From: DATCJA01 sp963734635
Lineage (GTDB): Bacteria > Acidobacteriota > Vicinamibacteria > Vicinamibacterales > UBA2999
Assembly: GCA_963734635.1 (NCBI GenBank)
Contig: CAVTIA010000005.1
Span: 124,001-188,000, forward strand
Direction of reading: 5' to 3'
DNA length: 64,000 bases
Shown: piece by piece, positions 1-10,766 of the stretch
How positions within the stretch are numbered: the stretch's first letter is position 1
Layout: each line of letters begins with the position of its first letter
Notes under the pieces: model-generated
What the model saw: the letters and a program-made list of their open reading frames with translations, nothing else
What the model was told of the DNA's origin: nothing
Database searches by the model: none
Program-made: the position numbers and the translations under genes

Positions 1-606
1 GGCTGCGGACCATTGCCGCGCGTAACCAGCGCTACGAACCTGCCAGCTGGATCCGCTTGCACGTGATGCGCATAAGTTCCCTGATCCAATCGTCCGGAAG
101 GCGGCACTTCCGCACCAATCGTTCCGTCGGGTTCGAGCTTGTGCACCGTCACGCCGCTGGGAACGCTGTACGCAACCAGAACATGCTTGGCGGCGGAATC
201 AACCGAAAGCTGGATCGGTCGAGCTTTGAGCAGAACCAGCCCGCCGTGCGACTCGAGGGCGCCCGACGCGTCTACACGGAACGCAGCTAAGCCGTGATCG
301 TTGCCCAACGGCCAATTGCCCGTCCGGTGCCAACGTAGCTCGCTCCACCATTGCTCCAGATGACATACAGATACTTCCGGGAAGGGTGAGGCCACGCGTA
401 CTGGGGTTCGCAGGCAGTGTCACCGTGCCACGCCGTGTCAACGTCATGTTGTCCGTGTCCACGCCGTACTGGGTTAACTCGTTTCCAACAACGGCGTAGA
501 GGGTAGAGCGGACCGGTGGCGCGGCCCCAGATCCATTCTGAGCCTGCCCCGACGTAGCGGTGACCATCCAGACCAATAGCAATACTGCCAATGCCCTTGT
601 CGTCAT
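1..606 (-). CDS. Lactonase-family seven-bladed beta-propeller, secreted, frameshifted and 3'-truncated
   Basis: The reading frame starts at 606 (ATG, GAGG six bases upstream) with a signal peptide (MTTRALAVLLLVWMVTATSGQA) followed by a propeller strand (LYAVVGNELTQYGVDTD). Homology to the 6-phosphogluconolactonase/lactonase family (PF10282) then continues in two other frames: YAWPHPSRKYLYVIWSNG, then DHGLAAFRVDASGALESHGG and LDQGTYAHHVQADPAGRF, the last typical of the family. Two single-base shifts are therefore needed, near 400 and near 320. The C-terminal blades run off the left window edge. Members bind sugar lactones or are uncharacterised periplasmic propellers, so the substrate here is unknown. 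It is the last visible gene of the leftward secreted cluster. Confidence 0.7.
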
Positions 607-679
607 CGTCGCCTCACACGATCAGCAGCCCAAACGACCACGCCCGTATGTGGGGCACGGCCAACGTATCGGTGCGGAA

Positions 680-1682
680 TCATCTCGGGGGCGTCACGCC
701 ACTGAACCACTTGAAGCCGATTTCGTGCAGCGTCACCGTATTCTCGTGGTTCCCCTCGAAGCACGCCTCCTCCCAGACCTCCTTGGCGTACGGATTGGTT
801 GTCATACGAGACGGCAGCCCTGTGGTCGCTCCGGGCAGTGCTCTGGGCCCACCGGTTGGTCCGGTTCCTTCGCGGCGCTTCGGATAGTTCATCTTCCAGG
901 ACCTGGAAAACGTCGACGGATCCTCGACCGTCACTTCATAGTCGATCGTGTTCGCGTCCGCGAGCCTCCAGCGCTCCACCAGCCGCGTGTTGGCTGTCAT
1001 GAAGTTCCCGGCGTAGTCGAACCACCCTTTGCCGTTGAGATTCGTCACCTCGACGACCAGCGTGTCACCCTCCCAACGGCCGCGCGAGCTTCCGAACCAG
1101 AACCTCGCGTTGCCGCCAACGGGCGGGCGCCCGTCGGTGGGAATGACCCGATGCCACCCGGTGCTGCTGATGATGATCACGGAGCCCGGCGTTTGTACGA
1201 TTTCCTGGCCGCCGTCGATGTGGATTCGCGGCATCGCATGGAGGCACAGCTGACGCGAGGCGATGTGACTGCGCGGCCCTTGCTCGCCAGGCCATCCGCG
1301 TGCGAGCCCCTTTCGAAATTGGTCGCGGATCGCCAGGGCCCATGGCAGGTAAGGAACCTTCTGGTCTGGAGGGTCGGAGATGACGCTTTCCTGGGGCGGC
1401 GTCGTGACGTCGAGCCACTCGTGGTCTTCCAGGTCTGCCTGCCCATCAGCACCGGAATCTCCCCAAACGCCCTGCAAGTCAGGAACGCCGTCCGGTGTCC
1501 GTGGTGGAGTGAACGGCGGGAGCTTCACCTTCAACGCCATCCACGTCTTCGTCATCGGAAGCTTTGTGCGTGTCCTTTGGCCAGAACGCTTGTCCCGCTG
1601 CAACAAGCGGCACAAGGAGCACCATCCCGCACACGAGCGTAAACACGGAGAGGACGATTCCACGTCGGGGGATCACGTTCAC
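680..1682 (-). CDS. WGDTL-family secreted protein, subtype A (copy 1), one frameshift
   Basis: The start is GTG at 1682, chosen because GAGGAG lies eight bases upstream and a signal peptide follows (VIPRRGIVLSVFTLVCGMV...AAGQA). The mature N-terminus FWPKDT is separated from KLPMTKTWMALKVKLPPF by one extra base near 1560; after that the frame is open to 680. Subtype A hallmarks in order are PPRTPDGVPDLQG, DPPDQKVPYLPWA, a Cys before MPRI, DGGQEIVQ, RWEGDTLVVEVTN, WFDYAGNF, ERWRLADANTIDYEVTVEDP, FPKRR-like NYPKRR, and a C-terminal EACFEGNHEN...GFKWFSGV. The family function is not known to me. The two conserved Cys suggest a disulfide in the periplasm or outside the cell. Confidence 0.72.
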
Positions 1683-1712
1683 AGTTCGCTCCTCAGTAGC
1701 GCGCAACCAGTC

Positions 1713-2714
1713 CTATTTCGCCGGAGGGCTTGGCGGGGTCACGCCACCGTACCATTTGAAGCCAAGTTCCCTCTGCGTGATCGTGTTCTCGTGGTTTCCC
1801 TCGAAGCATGCCTCTTCCCACACCTCTTGGGCATAGCGATCACCCGCGATCGGAGGGCAGGCCTGCAGTCGCGTTGGGGAGGGTCCCGGCGTGCCGCGTG
1901 CCCGTTCCCGGGCGCCTCTTCGGGAAATTGATCGTCCAGGGTCTCGTGTAGATCGTGGGATCCTCGATGGTCACCGCGTAGTCGAGCGTGTTGGCATCGG
2001 CCAGCCGCCATCGCTCCGTGAACTTCGTGTTGGCCGTGTAGAAGTTCCCCGCCGTATCGAACCAACCGCGGCCGTTGCTGTTCTGCACCTCGACGACCAG
2101 TGTGTCGCCTTCCCACCGGCCGCGCGAATTGCCGAACCAGAACCCGGTCTTTCCACCGACATGCGGACGTCCGTCGGTGTAGATGATGCGGTGCCAGCCC
2201 GCGCTGCTGATCATGATCACCATGCCCGGCCTCTGAATGACCTCCTGGCCGCCGTCCTCCATGATGCGCGGAAAGGAATTCAGGCACAGCGACCGGGCCG
2301 AACCGGTACAAGCGCTCGCCGGACTGGCCAGGCCATCCTCGCCCCAAGCCCAACCGGAACTCGTCGCGTTTCGCCCGCCCCCAGGCCGTGTAGGGAACCT
2401 TTCCATCCGGGCGGATCGGCGACGAAGGTTTCCTGGGCCGGCGACGTCACGTCGAGAAATTCATGCTCTTCCAGGTCGGCGATGCCATCGCCACCGGAAT
2501 CGCCCCAGCGGCCCTGAAAATCGGGCGTGCCCATCCGGAGTCCGCGGGGGCGTGTAGGGCGGGAGCTTCGCTTTTAGGGCGAGCCATGTCGTGGTCATCG
2601 GGATCCTCTGGTGTCCTTGGACCAGAAGGTCTGCGCGATCGCGGCCCGGCGACGTCAGTACCATGCGAGCACACCGTCAGACGGAGTGACGCACCCTTCT
2701 TCGTATTGATGCAT
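1713..2714 (-). CDS. WGDTL-family secreted protein, subtype A (copy 2), several frameshifts
   Basis: This tandem paralogue of the neighbouring genes is spread over three frames: AQTFWSKDT, then RIPMTTTWLALKAKLPPYTPPRTPDG, then PDFQGRWGDSGGDGIADLEEHEFLDV, then GLGRGWPGQSGERLYRF, then a long intact stretch LCLNSFPRI to FPKRRPGTG, and finally YAQEVWEEACFEGNHEN...GFKWYGGVTPP ending at the TAG at 1713. At least four single-base shifts are required. The start is unclear. ATG at 2714 has a GGAG about eight bases upstream and lies 21 bases after the previous stop. The signature RWEGDTLVVEV and the paired Cys are present. Function unknown; it probably belongs to the same transcription unit as its neighbours. 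Confidence 0.62.
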
Positions 2715-2734
2715 CTCCCGCTCCGCCTCGACGC

Positions 2735-3722
2735 TCACTTCTGCGGCGGCGTCATCGGCGTCCACCACTTGAACCCGAGCTCCCGCTGCGTGATGGTGTT
2801 TTCGTGGTTCCCTTCGAAGCACGCCTCTTCCCACACCTCTGCGCGTATACGTATTCTTCCCACACGCGACGGCAGGCTGGCAGTCGCGCCGGGCAGCGCA
2901 CCGGCATTGACGCGACCGGTCCCGGGACGCCGTTTGGGGAAGTTCATCGTCCACGGTCTCGTATAGATCGACGGATCCTCGACCGTGACCGATAGTCGAT
3001 CGTGTTCGCGTCGGCGAGCCGCCATCTTCCGTGAACTTCGTGTTGTCGGTATAGAAGTTTCCGGCGGTATCGAACCATCCCCTGCCATTGTTGCTAGTCA
3101 CCTCGACCACGAGCGTGTCACCCTCCCACCGTCCGCGCGAGTTGCCGAACCAGAACTCGCCGTTCCGCCGACGGCCGGACGGCCGTCCGTGTAGATCACC
3201 GGTGCCACCCCATGCTGCTGACGATGATCACCATGCCCGGCTTCTGGATGATTTCCTGACCACCGTCCACGGTGGTGCGCGGCATCGAGTTGAGGCACAG
3301 CGAGCGCGGTGCGCCGTGGCTTCGCGGACGCGACTCACCCGGCCATCCCCGCCCGAGGCCCCGGCGGATTTCCTGATGTCTCGCTCGGGCCCAGTCGGTA
3401 TACGGCACCCGGCCGTCTGGTGGATCGGAGATGAACGTCTCGTGGGACGGTGTCGTCGCATCCATGTATTCGTGGTCTTCGAGGTCGGCGGCGCCATCAC
3501 CGCCCGCTCCGCCCCAGAAGCCCTGCATATCGGGCACGCCCTCCGGCGTCCGAGGCGGGGTGAAGGGCGGGAGCTGCGCCTTCTCTCGCATCCACGTCGG
3601 CGCCATCGGCACTTTCGGTGCGTCCTTCGACCAGAAGCCCTGTGCCTCGGCAAGCCGGCGCTGGCAGGCACACGGTCATCGACGTCAGCGCGGCGACGGG
3701 GGTAGAAAGTCGATTCCTTCAC
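2735..3722 (-). CDS. WGDTL-family secreted protein, subtype A (copy 3), several frameshifts
   Basis: The likely start is GTG at 3722 (GAGG seven bases upstream). The signal peptide is split by a shift near 3660 (MTVCLPA, then LAEAQGFWSKDAPKVPM). One long frame then covers PPFTPPRTPEGVPDMQGFWGGAGGD through QEIIQKPGMVIIVSSMGWHR, the next carries VEVTSNNGRGWFDTAGNFYTDNTKF, and the last carries VTVEDPSIYTRPWTMNFPKRR and EACFEGNHENTITQRELGFKWW, ending at 2735. The order of motifs is identical to copies 1 and 2, so these are tandem duplicates. Function is unknown. The conserved C-terminal CFEGNHEN block is intact. Confidence 0.62.
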
Positions 3723-3748
3723 TTGAACCTCGTCCATGAAATCGTCGC

Positions 3749-4547
3749 TCAACGCTGACGGAAATAGGTCGAGGTCGGATCGATCCATTCCTTCTCGAGC
3801 AGGTATGCGGGACAGTCGTACTCGAGCAGCTCGGCGGTGTGCTCCAGGCGCCGATAGAGCGGCATGCTGATCTTCCACGGCCGGGTGAAGACCTTCGGGT
3901 CCTCGATCGTCGCTTCGTACTGCATGTGATCGGGGAGCGCGCGTATAGCGCTCGACCACATGCAGCGCCTCGCTGTGGAAGTTCCCGGCTCGGTCGAACC
4001 ACGTCTTGTCGTTGAAGTGGATGACATCGACCACGAGGGTGTTGCCGTCCCAACTGGCCTCGAGAGTCGCCCATCCACCAGTCGATCGGTCCTTCGGGAT
4101 GCGGATTCCCGTTCATCCAGACGTACCGCACCAAGTTCCTGTACTGGTACAGGAACGTCACCTTGTCGGCCGGCTGGACGATCTGAAACGGGTGGGGTAT
4201 GTAGGTGATGCGCGGGACGCCAGGCAGCCAGCACAGCGTCTCCGGATCGAGCTCGGCGCGCTTTGCGAAGTTTTCCTTTTTCTTGGCGAGCGCCCCCGGT
4301 TGGTACGGGATCAGGCCCCCTTCGACCACGCTGTGTCCGGGCGGCACGCCGAGGCTCCGTTGTGCGCTTCGAGGTCCCAGGAGCGGTGTTGACAGCCTGC
4401 CAGATACCCTGCAGATCGGGCTGTCCTTCGCGCGTCCGCGGCGGCGTATATGGCGCCGGTTGCGGCGTCTGTCCCGCGCCGCGCATCGGGGTGAGTGCCG
4501 AGACTGCGGTCAGGGCAAGTATGAGTCCGAAGAAGCCAACGTTTCAG
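3749..4547 (-). CDS. WGDTL-family secreted protein, subtype B (copy 1), several frameshifts
   Basis: Subtype B differs from A in lacking FWPKDT and in ending in a short charged tail. Pieces in order are KRWLL and LALTAVSALTPMRGAGQT (signal peptide), APYTPPRTREGQPDLQGIWQ, WDLEAHN, VPPGHSVVEGGLIPYQPGAL, KKKENFAKRAELDPETLCWLPGVPRITY, PFQIVQPADKVTFLYQYRN, GNPHPEGPIDWWMGDSRG, VIHFNDKTWFDRAGNFHSE, and YEATIEDPKVFTRPWKISMP, ending EKEWIDPTSTYFRQR. About five shifts are needed. The start may be CTG/GTG at 4547, matching VKRWSL in the paralogue at 12851. Cys residues precede LPGVPRI and lie in EYDCPAYLLE. Function unknown. Confidence 0.62.
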
Positions 4548-4645
4548 TGGAAGACCCCCGTACAACAGGTTGAAACGAGTGTCCACTCGTGCGCAGCCTA
4601 GCGACGTGGCTGCGGAGCGAAGCACGGAGAGCCGTCCATGCCGCG

Positions 4646-5690
4646 TCAGCGTTTCACGAACTTGAAAACCGTCAGCCCGCCCGATCCCCAGATGGTTTCC
4701 GGTCGCGTCGACCGACAGGCCCGCGATACCCTCTACGGTTCCGGACAGACCCGCTGGAATGAAGCCCGTCACCTTCCCGTCCTGCACGCTCCCGATATAG
4801 ATACCGTTCCGAAATCCCGGGCCGCCCGTCGGTGGTCTGGCTGTCGGTCACGTACAGAATGTCATTGCGGTCGATCGCGAGGCCGCTCGGCCGACCGAAC
4901 TGCCGCCAGTCCGCGACGTACTGCAGGTCGGCGTCGAGGATGATCACGCGGTTGTTTCGGCGGTCGGCGACGAAGACGCGGCCCGTCGAGTCGACCGCGA
5001 TGGCGTGCGGCTGGTCGAGATTGTCGCGCCCGGATCCACGCGTGCCCCACGCCGTGACGAACTTTCCGTCTTTCGTGAACTTGACGATTCGCGCGTTGAC
5101 GCGACCTTCCCCGTCGGCCACGTAAATCTCGCCGTTCAGACCGAACGCCACGCCGCTCGGGTCGCTGAATTCGTACCTCCCCGAGTCCCACGACACCTGG
5201 CGTGCCCAGCGTCATCAGATGCTTCCCTCGCGGTCGAACTTCAGGATTTGATTGCCCCGTGGCGGCGTCCATTTCGGAAGGACGCTCGCCTCCCCGATGG
5301 CGTCGGTGACCCAGAGGTTGCCGTCTCTGTCGAACATCAGATCGTTCGGGTAGACCATCAGGCCTCGCCCCAGGCCTTCAGCAGCTTGCCCGACGGATCC
5401 AGCTTCAGAATCGGCGCGCTCGTTCCTTCGACACAGTTCTCCCGCACCGGCTGGTACAGTCCGCATCGATGGGCCACGTAGATGTTCCCGTCCGGTCCGA
5501 CGTCGGCCGCAACGACGTGACCGAGCTTGAAGTCCGCTGGCAGCCGTAGTGGCCACTCGACGCGCTGGTAGGGATTGGACGGATACGGGTTGGGTGCCTG
5601 GGCGGCGACCGCGCCGGTGATCGCGACCACTATTCCAAGCGCCACCAGCCGTGCGGCGCGCGCGCTCACAACACTCGTCAGACTCGGCAT
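4646..5690 (-). CDS. Secreted NHL-repeat beta-propeller (peptidyl-hydroxyglycine-lyase-like), frameshifted
   Basis: ATG at 5690 opens a signal peptide (ARLVALGIVVAITGAVAAQ). NHL blades follow: VGPDGNIYVAHRCG, FDRDGNLWVTDAIG, GVAFGLNGEIYVADGEG, IAVDSTGRVFVADRRNNRV, LAIDRNDILYVTDSQ and LSVDATGN, then NIWGSGGLTVFKFVKR with a TGA at 4646. Frame changes are needed near 5345, 5200, 4810 and 4690. The blade pattern (hydrophobic-D-G-N-hydrophobic-Y-V) is that of NHL proteins such as the alpha-amidating lyase family, but the catalytic assignment is not supported here. It sits between a subtype A and a subtype B WGDTL gene on the same strand, which parallels the SMP-30 propeller in the rightward module at 25142. 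Confidence 0.68.
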
Positions 5691-5733
5691 GGCGTATAGG
5701 TGTCCTCTAGAGCGAATCGGGGAACAATGGGGC

Positions 5734-6726
5734 TCAGTTGGGCGGGCGTGCTCCTCTGAACCACTTGAAGCCTATGTCGTGGATACCGAGCAGGTTCTGA
5801 TGATTCCCCTCGAAGCAGGCCTCTTCCCAGACCTCATCCGCATGCGCGTCTTTGACTACGGGGATGCCGGACATCGCGCCAGGGACCGAAGGAGGAGGGG
5901 CGCTCCCGACCGGCCCGCTACCTGCGCGCCGCTTTGGGAAGTTGATCTTCCAGGGCTGGGTAAAGGCGGAGGGATCGTCTATCGTCAGTTCGTAGTCGAT
6001 CGTGTTATGGTCGGCCAACGTCCACCGTTCCACCAGGCGCACGTTTTCAGTGAAGAAATTGCCGGAGTAGTCGAGCCACCCGAGACCGTTGTTACCGGTG
6101 AACTCGACGACGAGAGTGTCGCCTTCCCAGCGGCCGCGCGGAGTCCCCTGCCATGTCTTCGAATTCGCGCCGGCACGCGGACGGCCGTCGGTCGGGATGA
6201 CACGATACCAGTCGTCGTCGCTGAGGATGATGAAGAGTCCGGGCTTCTGGATGATCTCCTGGCCACCGTCGACGATCGTTCGCGGCTCGGCCGGAATGCA
6301 GATTTGCCGGGCATGCACGTGGGAGCGAGGGTGTCCCTTCGGCACTTCATCGCTCGGCCATCCTCGCCCGATTCCTTTTAGATGCTCCACGAATTTCGCC
6401 CGCGCGCAGGGCAGGTACGGCACCTTCTGATTCGGGGGATCCAGAATGCTGCTCTCCTGGGCCGCCGTGGTGTTATCCAGCATGACGTCGCTGCCTTCGA
6501 CGTTCGGCATGCCATCGCCGCCGGCGCCTCCCCACATCCCTTGGAAGTCCGGGACGCCTTCTGGTGTTCGCGGGGGACTGTATGGCGGCAGCTTCGCCTT
6601 GATCGCGACCCACTGCTTCGGTCATCGGGAGCTTCGGTGTGTTCTTAGGCCAGAACGTCTGTCCCAAGACGGTCGCGCTCAGAGCGCGACCATCGCCAAA
6701 GCCGCCGCGATGCCCACGGCCCTCAC
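5734..6726 (-). CDS. WGDTL-family secreted protein, subtype A (copy 4), frameshifted
   Basis: GTG at 6726 begins a signal peptide (MRAVGIAAALAMVAL, then SATVLGQTFW after a shift near 6680). A second shift near 6625 separates FWPKNTPKLPM from KQWVAIKAKLPPYSPPRTPEG. From 6537 to 5734 the frame is open: WGGAGGDG, DPPNQKVPYLPCARAKF, ARQICIPAEPRTIVDGGQEI, RWEGDTLVVEFTGNNGLGW, LTIDDPSAFTQPWKINFPKRR, EEACFEGNHQNLLGIHDIGFKW. It is closest in wording to the gene at 10767 (PSDEVPKGHPRSH in both). Function unknown. Confidence 0.68.
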
Positions 6727-6755
6727 AACTCTGGATTCGCCGTTCATCCCCCGGC

Positions 6756-7245
6756 CTATTTCGGAGGCGGCGCCGATCGCAGAGGTATCGGATGACGCTC
6801 GACAATTCGCCAGCCCTGCGCGTCCTTCACGAGCACGAACAACGCGTTGCGATACCCGTTGTTCTGTTTCGCGCCGCGCAGCCGGTACGCCATGATCCCT
6901 TTGACGAGCGCGACACCGTTGTAGATTCGAATGCTGCGGATGTCAACTCGATCGGGTCCCAGTCCGGGTAGCCGAGGCGTTCTTCAGCACCTCGGCCTTG
7001 GATTCCACCTCGATGCCATTCGAATGGCCGAGCATCAGATCGGGGTGAAGCACCTTCTCGAGCGTCGCGACATCCCGTTTCACGCTGGCCTCTCTCCAGG
7101 CGTCCAAGGCAGCGTTGACCTGTTTCTCTTCCTGGGGGTCGTTCTCAGCCGAGGGCTACGCGGTAGCGAGGAGTAGCCCGGCAGGTATCAGTGCCGCTAA
7201 TCGAAGGGCAGGCGTTGAATGTCGCGTTAAAAGATCTCGTCGCAT
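6756..7245 (-). CDS. NTF2-like (DUF4440/SnoaL-type) secreted protein with an amber codon and a frameshift
   Basis: ATG at 7245 has AAGGAG six bases upstream. The signal peptide MRRDLLTRHSTPALRLAALI...LLLATA is followed by an in-frame TAG and then, in the same frame, PSAENDPQEEKQVNAALDAW and REASVKRDVATLEKVLHPDL. A shift near 6960 moves the continuation DIRSIRIYNGVALVKGIMAY and NALFVLVKDAQGWRIVERHP into another frame, ending at 6756. The W-x2-A-x3-[KR]-D-x3-L-x4-HPDL start and the final W-R-I-V-x-R-H are typical of the NTF2-like superfamily, whose members bind small ligands or have lost activity. No single open frame covers it, so it is easily missed. Confidence 0.6.
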
Positions 7246-7372
7246 TGTTATCTCCTTCGCGGACGCGTCGGCGTTGAACGAGCTGGCGATAGGGTTCACT
7301 CACCGCCCTGCCGACATCGACAATCCCCGTGGGATCGGAGAAGGCGGCGAGACAGATCTCTCAGGCAGAACG

Positions 7373-7785
7373 CTACTGGGGCGGCGGTGGTGCGTCCGCC
7401 GCATCAGTCGCGCCGAGGAAGAAATTTCGTCCGTCAGGCATCTTCAGACTGCGGCCGTTGGCGACAGGCTTTCCGCTCCGTGACAGGTAGCCGTCGACGA
7501 TGAGCTCCATTCCGACCGGGAAGTCGGTCATCCGCATACCGCGCCGCAGGAGCCCCGTGGCACCGCCTGCCTCGATGGCCCACCCTGTCACGGGTCCGTC
7601 GGGGTTCTTGACCTCCATGTAGAGCCATCCGTGCGGGTTGACCCAGTCCATTCTGACGAGCGTCCGCGCAACGTGATGGGCTTGTTGATGTCGAATTCCG
7701 CGGCAAAGGAGTGGTGCGCGGCCACCGGCGTCGCAGCAAGGAGAAGAGCGACGACACCCAGCAGACCAATAATCGGCTTTTTCAT
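7373..7785 (-). CDS. DUF6152-family secreted protein (copy 1), one frameshift
   Basis: ATG at 7785 starts a signal peptide (KKPIIGLLGVVALLLAATPVAA) cut just before HHSFAAEFDINKPITLRG, the diagnostic N-terminus of DUF6152 proteins. After one missing base near 7660 the frame continues TLVRMDWVNPHGWLYMEVKN and ends with LKMPDGRNFFLGATD at 7373. The family is a small periplasmic beta-rich domain of unknown function with an N-terminal His pair. There are two other copies in this window (26231 and 53246), each next to a WGDTL gene, so the link between the families looks functional rather than accidental. Confidence 0.78.
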
Positions 7786-7850
7786 TTCAACGACTCCCAC
7801 GATGCACTCCGAAAGGTACGCGCCCCACGGGCACCGGTCGGACGTAGTCA

Positions 7851-10723
7851 TCAGAACGCGAGGCGGAAGCCAAACTGGCCCATCCGCGGCTGATACGCAA
7901 TCGACGTGTTCGTGTCGGCGTTGCCGTATCTCGCGTTCGCCTCGTCTGTTACCCAGTTTCCGTAGTTCGCGCGGTTGAAAAGGTTGAACATCTCCGCGAT
8001 GCCGTCGATGCTGTCGCGTCGTCCTAGTGAAAACCGTTTCTGGAGCCGGAGGTCGATACGATGAATTGGTTCACCGACGAAGTCGTTGCGGGGGACAATT
8101 GTACCGTCCGGTCGCAGCCGTTGGTCGGGTTCAGTCCCAATCGCCGAAGGTCACCGCCATAGGGGGTGCTGTAACGCTGGCCGGATCCGAAGAAGTAGAT
8201 CCTGCTCAACTGGAAACCACATCCCGCGTCGACGATGTCGTTGAACACAAGACGGTGACGCTGTTCGCCCACGGCGTGCGCGCGTTCCGCGCCCATGTCG
8301 GGCGGCAACGCGAAGCCGACGTCCGGCGGTGGAATCTCGTCCCACGTGGCGGAGAGCAGGTAGGTCGCCGGGCTCTGCCACCGGTCGCTGAAACGCTTGG
8401 TGAAGCCTATCTGCAGTGCGTGGAAGTCCTGCGGGCCTTCCGAGAAGTACTGCGACACATTCGCCCAGTTCGTATCCTGTCGGGTCGCGATGGTCGTCGT
8501 GGGTAAGTTCGACTCCCGTCGCACGGGTTGTAGGTCAAGTTGGTGTTGCGGCTGAATAGCTCATGCCGGTGTCCGGTGAACACGTAGTCGGCCTCAATCC
8601 CCATCGTGTTCCCCAGCTGCCGCTGGAAGCCAATCGATGACTGGTAGCTGTACGGTGTCTGCAGATTGTCGCTAGCCAGATTGTTGTTGATATCGCGGCG
8701 GACGCAACCGGGGGCCCCGTTGTTGTTCTCACACAGCGTCGCCTTGACCTGGGCAACCGCCGGGAGCGGCCCGTTGAACGGATTCGACGCAAAGTCCGGT
8801 CGACCGTCGTTGAGCACTTCCACGGTGAACGTTCTCGTCCACGCGGGAGTCCCGTGCGCGACCTGGTCGGTGACTTCGCCGAAATACTTGCCAAACCCGC
8901 CGCGGATGACTGTCCGATCGTCCAGCCTGTAGTTGAAGCCAAGGCGTGGCGCAACGTCGTTCGTGTCCTCCGGACGGTTCGGTCTCACCCACGGGAGAAT
9001 CCCAAATTCCTGCGCCCAGACACCGGTTTGCAGGTCCCATCGAACTCCAAGATTCAGCGTCAGCCGGTCGTTGACCGCCCAGTTGTCCTGGAACCACCCC
9101 GCCGCGACTTACGCGGGACATAGGTGTACATGTCGTCCGTGATCCCGACCCTGTACCGCCGAGAGATCGAGGACAACGGCGCAAGATTCCACGTGTCGGG
9201 ATCGTTCCATACGGGGAACAGCGCCTCGATATTTGCCGGAATCGGACCGTTGTTCGCATCGAGGATCCCCATGCACTGGCGGCAGTTGGCAAGAAACAGT
9301 CTCATGTACCCGTACTCGCCGCCGACGGTGAAATCGTGACGTCCCGCCTTGGTCAACGAGTACCAGAAGTCATCCTTGATCTGCCAGTGTTTCTGGCCGG
9401 AATGTGTGGGCGCGTTCGTACTGTCCTGTCCAATCGAGAAGCCGCGGAAGTTGATGCGAGGGGTTCCGCTCGTGACGCCAAGCCGGTCTTTAGCCGGGTG
9501 ATTGTCCCACGTGATGGGGGACACGAGCCTCGTCTCATAGCGGAAGAAACCGACCCTGAATTCGTTGACCGACCGATTGCTCAATACGTTGGTCAGCGTC
9601 CCAAGCCCGGTCTGTGTCTCGAACGGTCTCGACTGTCCTGCTGAAGGATGCCGTTCCGCGCCACCAGCCGTCCCTTCCTCGTACGGACTTCCCGCCATGC
9701 GATTCCCGAACGGAAAGACAGGCGCGTATTCAGCGACCGCTGGTAGTCAACGCGAACGCCGGGCGTGTGCCCGATTCTCGTGCCCTGCAGGTCGACGTTG
9801 AAGGTCGGGAAAGGAGTCGGGTGCGTGAAGGTCTTTGGCTCGCGTTCGTATTCGTAGTACGCGAAGTAATGAAGGCGATCCCGCTGGATCGGTCCGCCAA
9901 AGGTTGTGCTCACCGCCTGATTCGAGTACGGAAGCACGTACCCAGCAATCGGATCCGCGGCATTGAATTTGTCACTGCGGAAATAGCCGGAAAAAGTTCC
10001 TGAGTTGACGTTCGTGCCCGACTTGGTGATGGCATTCACCGGTACGGCGCTGGAACGACCCTTGGTAGCGTCGAACCGGCTGGTGATGTACTCGAACTCG
10101 GCAATGCCATCCCTGCTGACACGATGCTGCCCGTTCGCAGGATTGAAGACTTGGGTGATCTGCTGGCCATCGAGGTGAATCTGGACGCTCCCCGACCCGA
10201 TGTTGAGCCCGGGCGCGTCGGCGTCGACGTTGTTCTCCCGGTTGCCTACTGCCAACAGCGTGAGATCCGTCCAGCTTCGACCGAGCACCGGAAGCTCCGA
10301 CACCTGCTTCGGATCGATATTGCTCCCCAGGGTCGATGCGGTGGTGTCGATCAGCGGCGCCTGTCCGGTCACCGTCACGGTTTCCTGCACCTGTGACGGC
10401 GCAAGCTGGATGTTCACCGCCGCAGTCTGGCCGACCAAGAGAACTACGGTCCGGTTGGTCGTCGCAAAACCGGCCAGCTGCGCGGAGATCGTAAACGTTC
10501 CGACGCGGACGGGCATTCGAAAGCCGCCGCGTTCGTCGGTCACTGACTCATACATATTGCCGGTCGCCTCGTGCACTGCGGTGACCGTCACGCCGGGCAG
10601 AACGCCACCCGTCGAATCCGTAATTGTGCCGCTCAGTGTCGCTTCCTGAGCGTGCCCGAACGCGGGCAGCATAAGGATCACGCCTGCAATGAACCAACTG
10701 ACGATGGCCGATCGCGTTCGCAT
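7851..10723 (-). CDS. TonB-dependent receptor, Oar-like, with N-terminal carboxypeptidase-regulatory domain; frameshifted
   Basis: ATG at 10723 sits directly after AAGGAGG. The signal peptide (VSWFIAGVILMLPAFGHA) is followed by a carboxypeptidase-regulatory fold (ATLSGTITDSTGGVLPGVTV...GGFRMPVRVGTFTISAQLAG), then the plug (SQVQETVTVTGQAPLID, GSNIDPKQVSELPVLGRSW) and a long beta-barrel (AYYEYEREPKTF, GFFRYETRLV, FNYRLDDRTVIRGGFGKYFG, NLFNRANYG) ending in Phe (FGFRLAF) at 7851, as outer-membrane barrels do. Four or so shifts (near 9650, 9100, 8530, 8060) interrupt a protein of roughly 955 residues. Such receptors import siderophores, glycans or peptides. The ligand is unknown, but the gene is embedded among WGDTL genes. 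Confidence 0.85.
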
Positions 10724-10766
10724 CAGTTCCTCCTTCACGTTGCCGTGAAGTACGTCACTACCGTTG

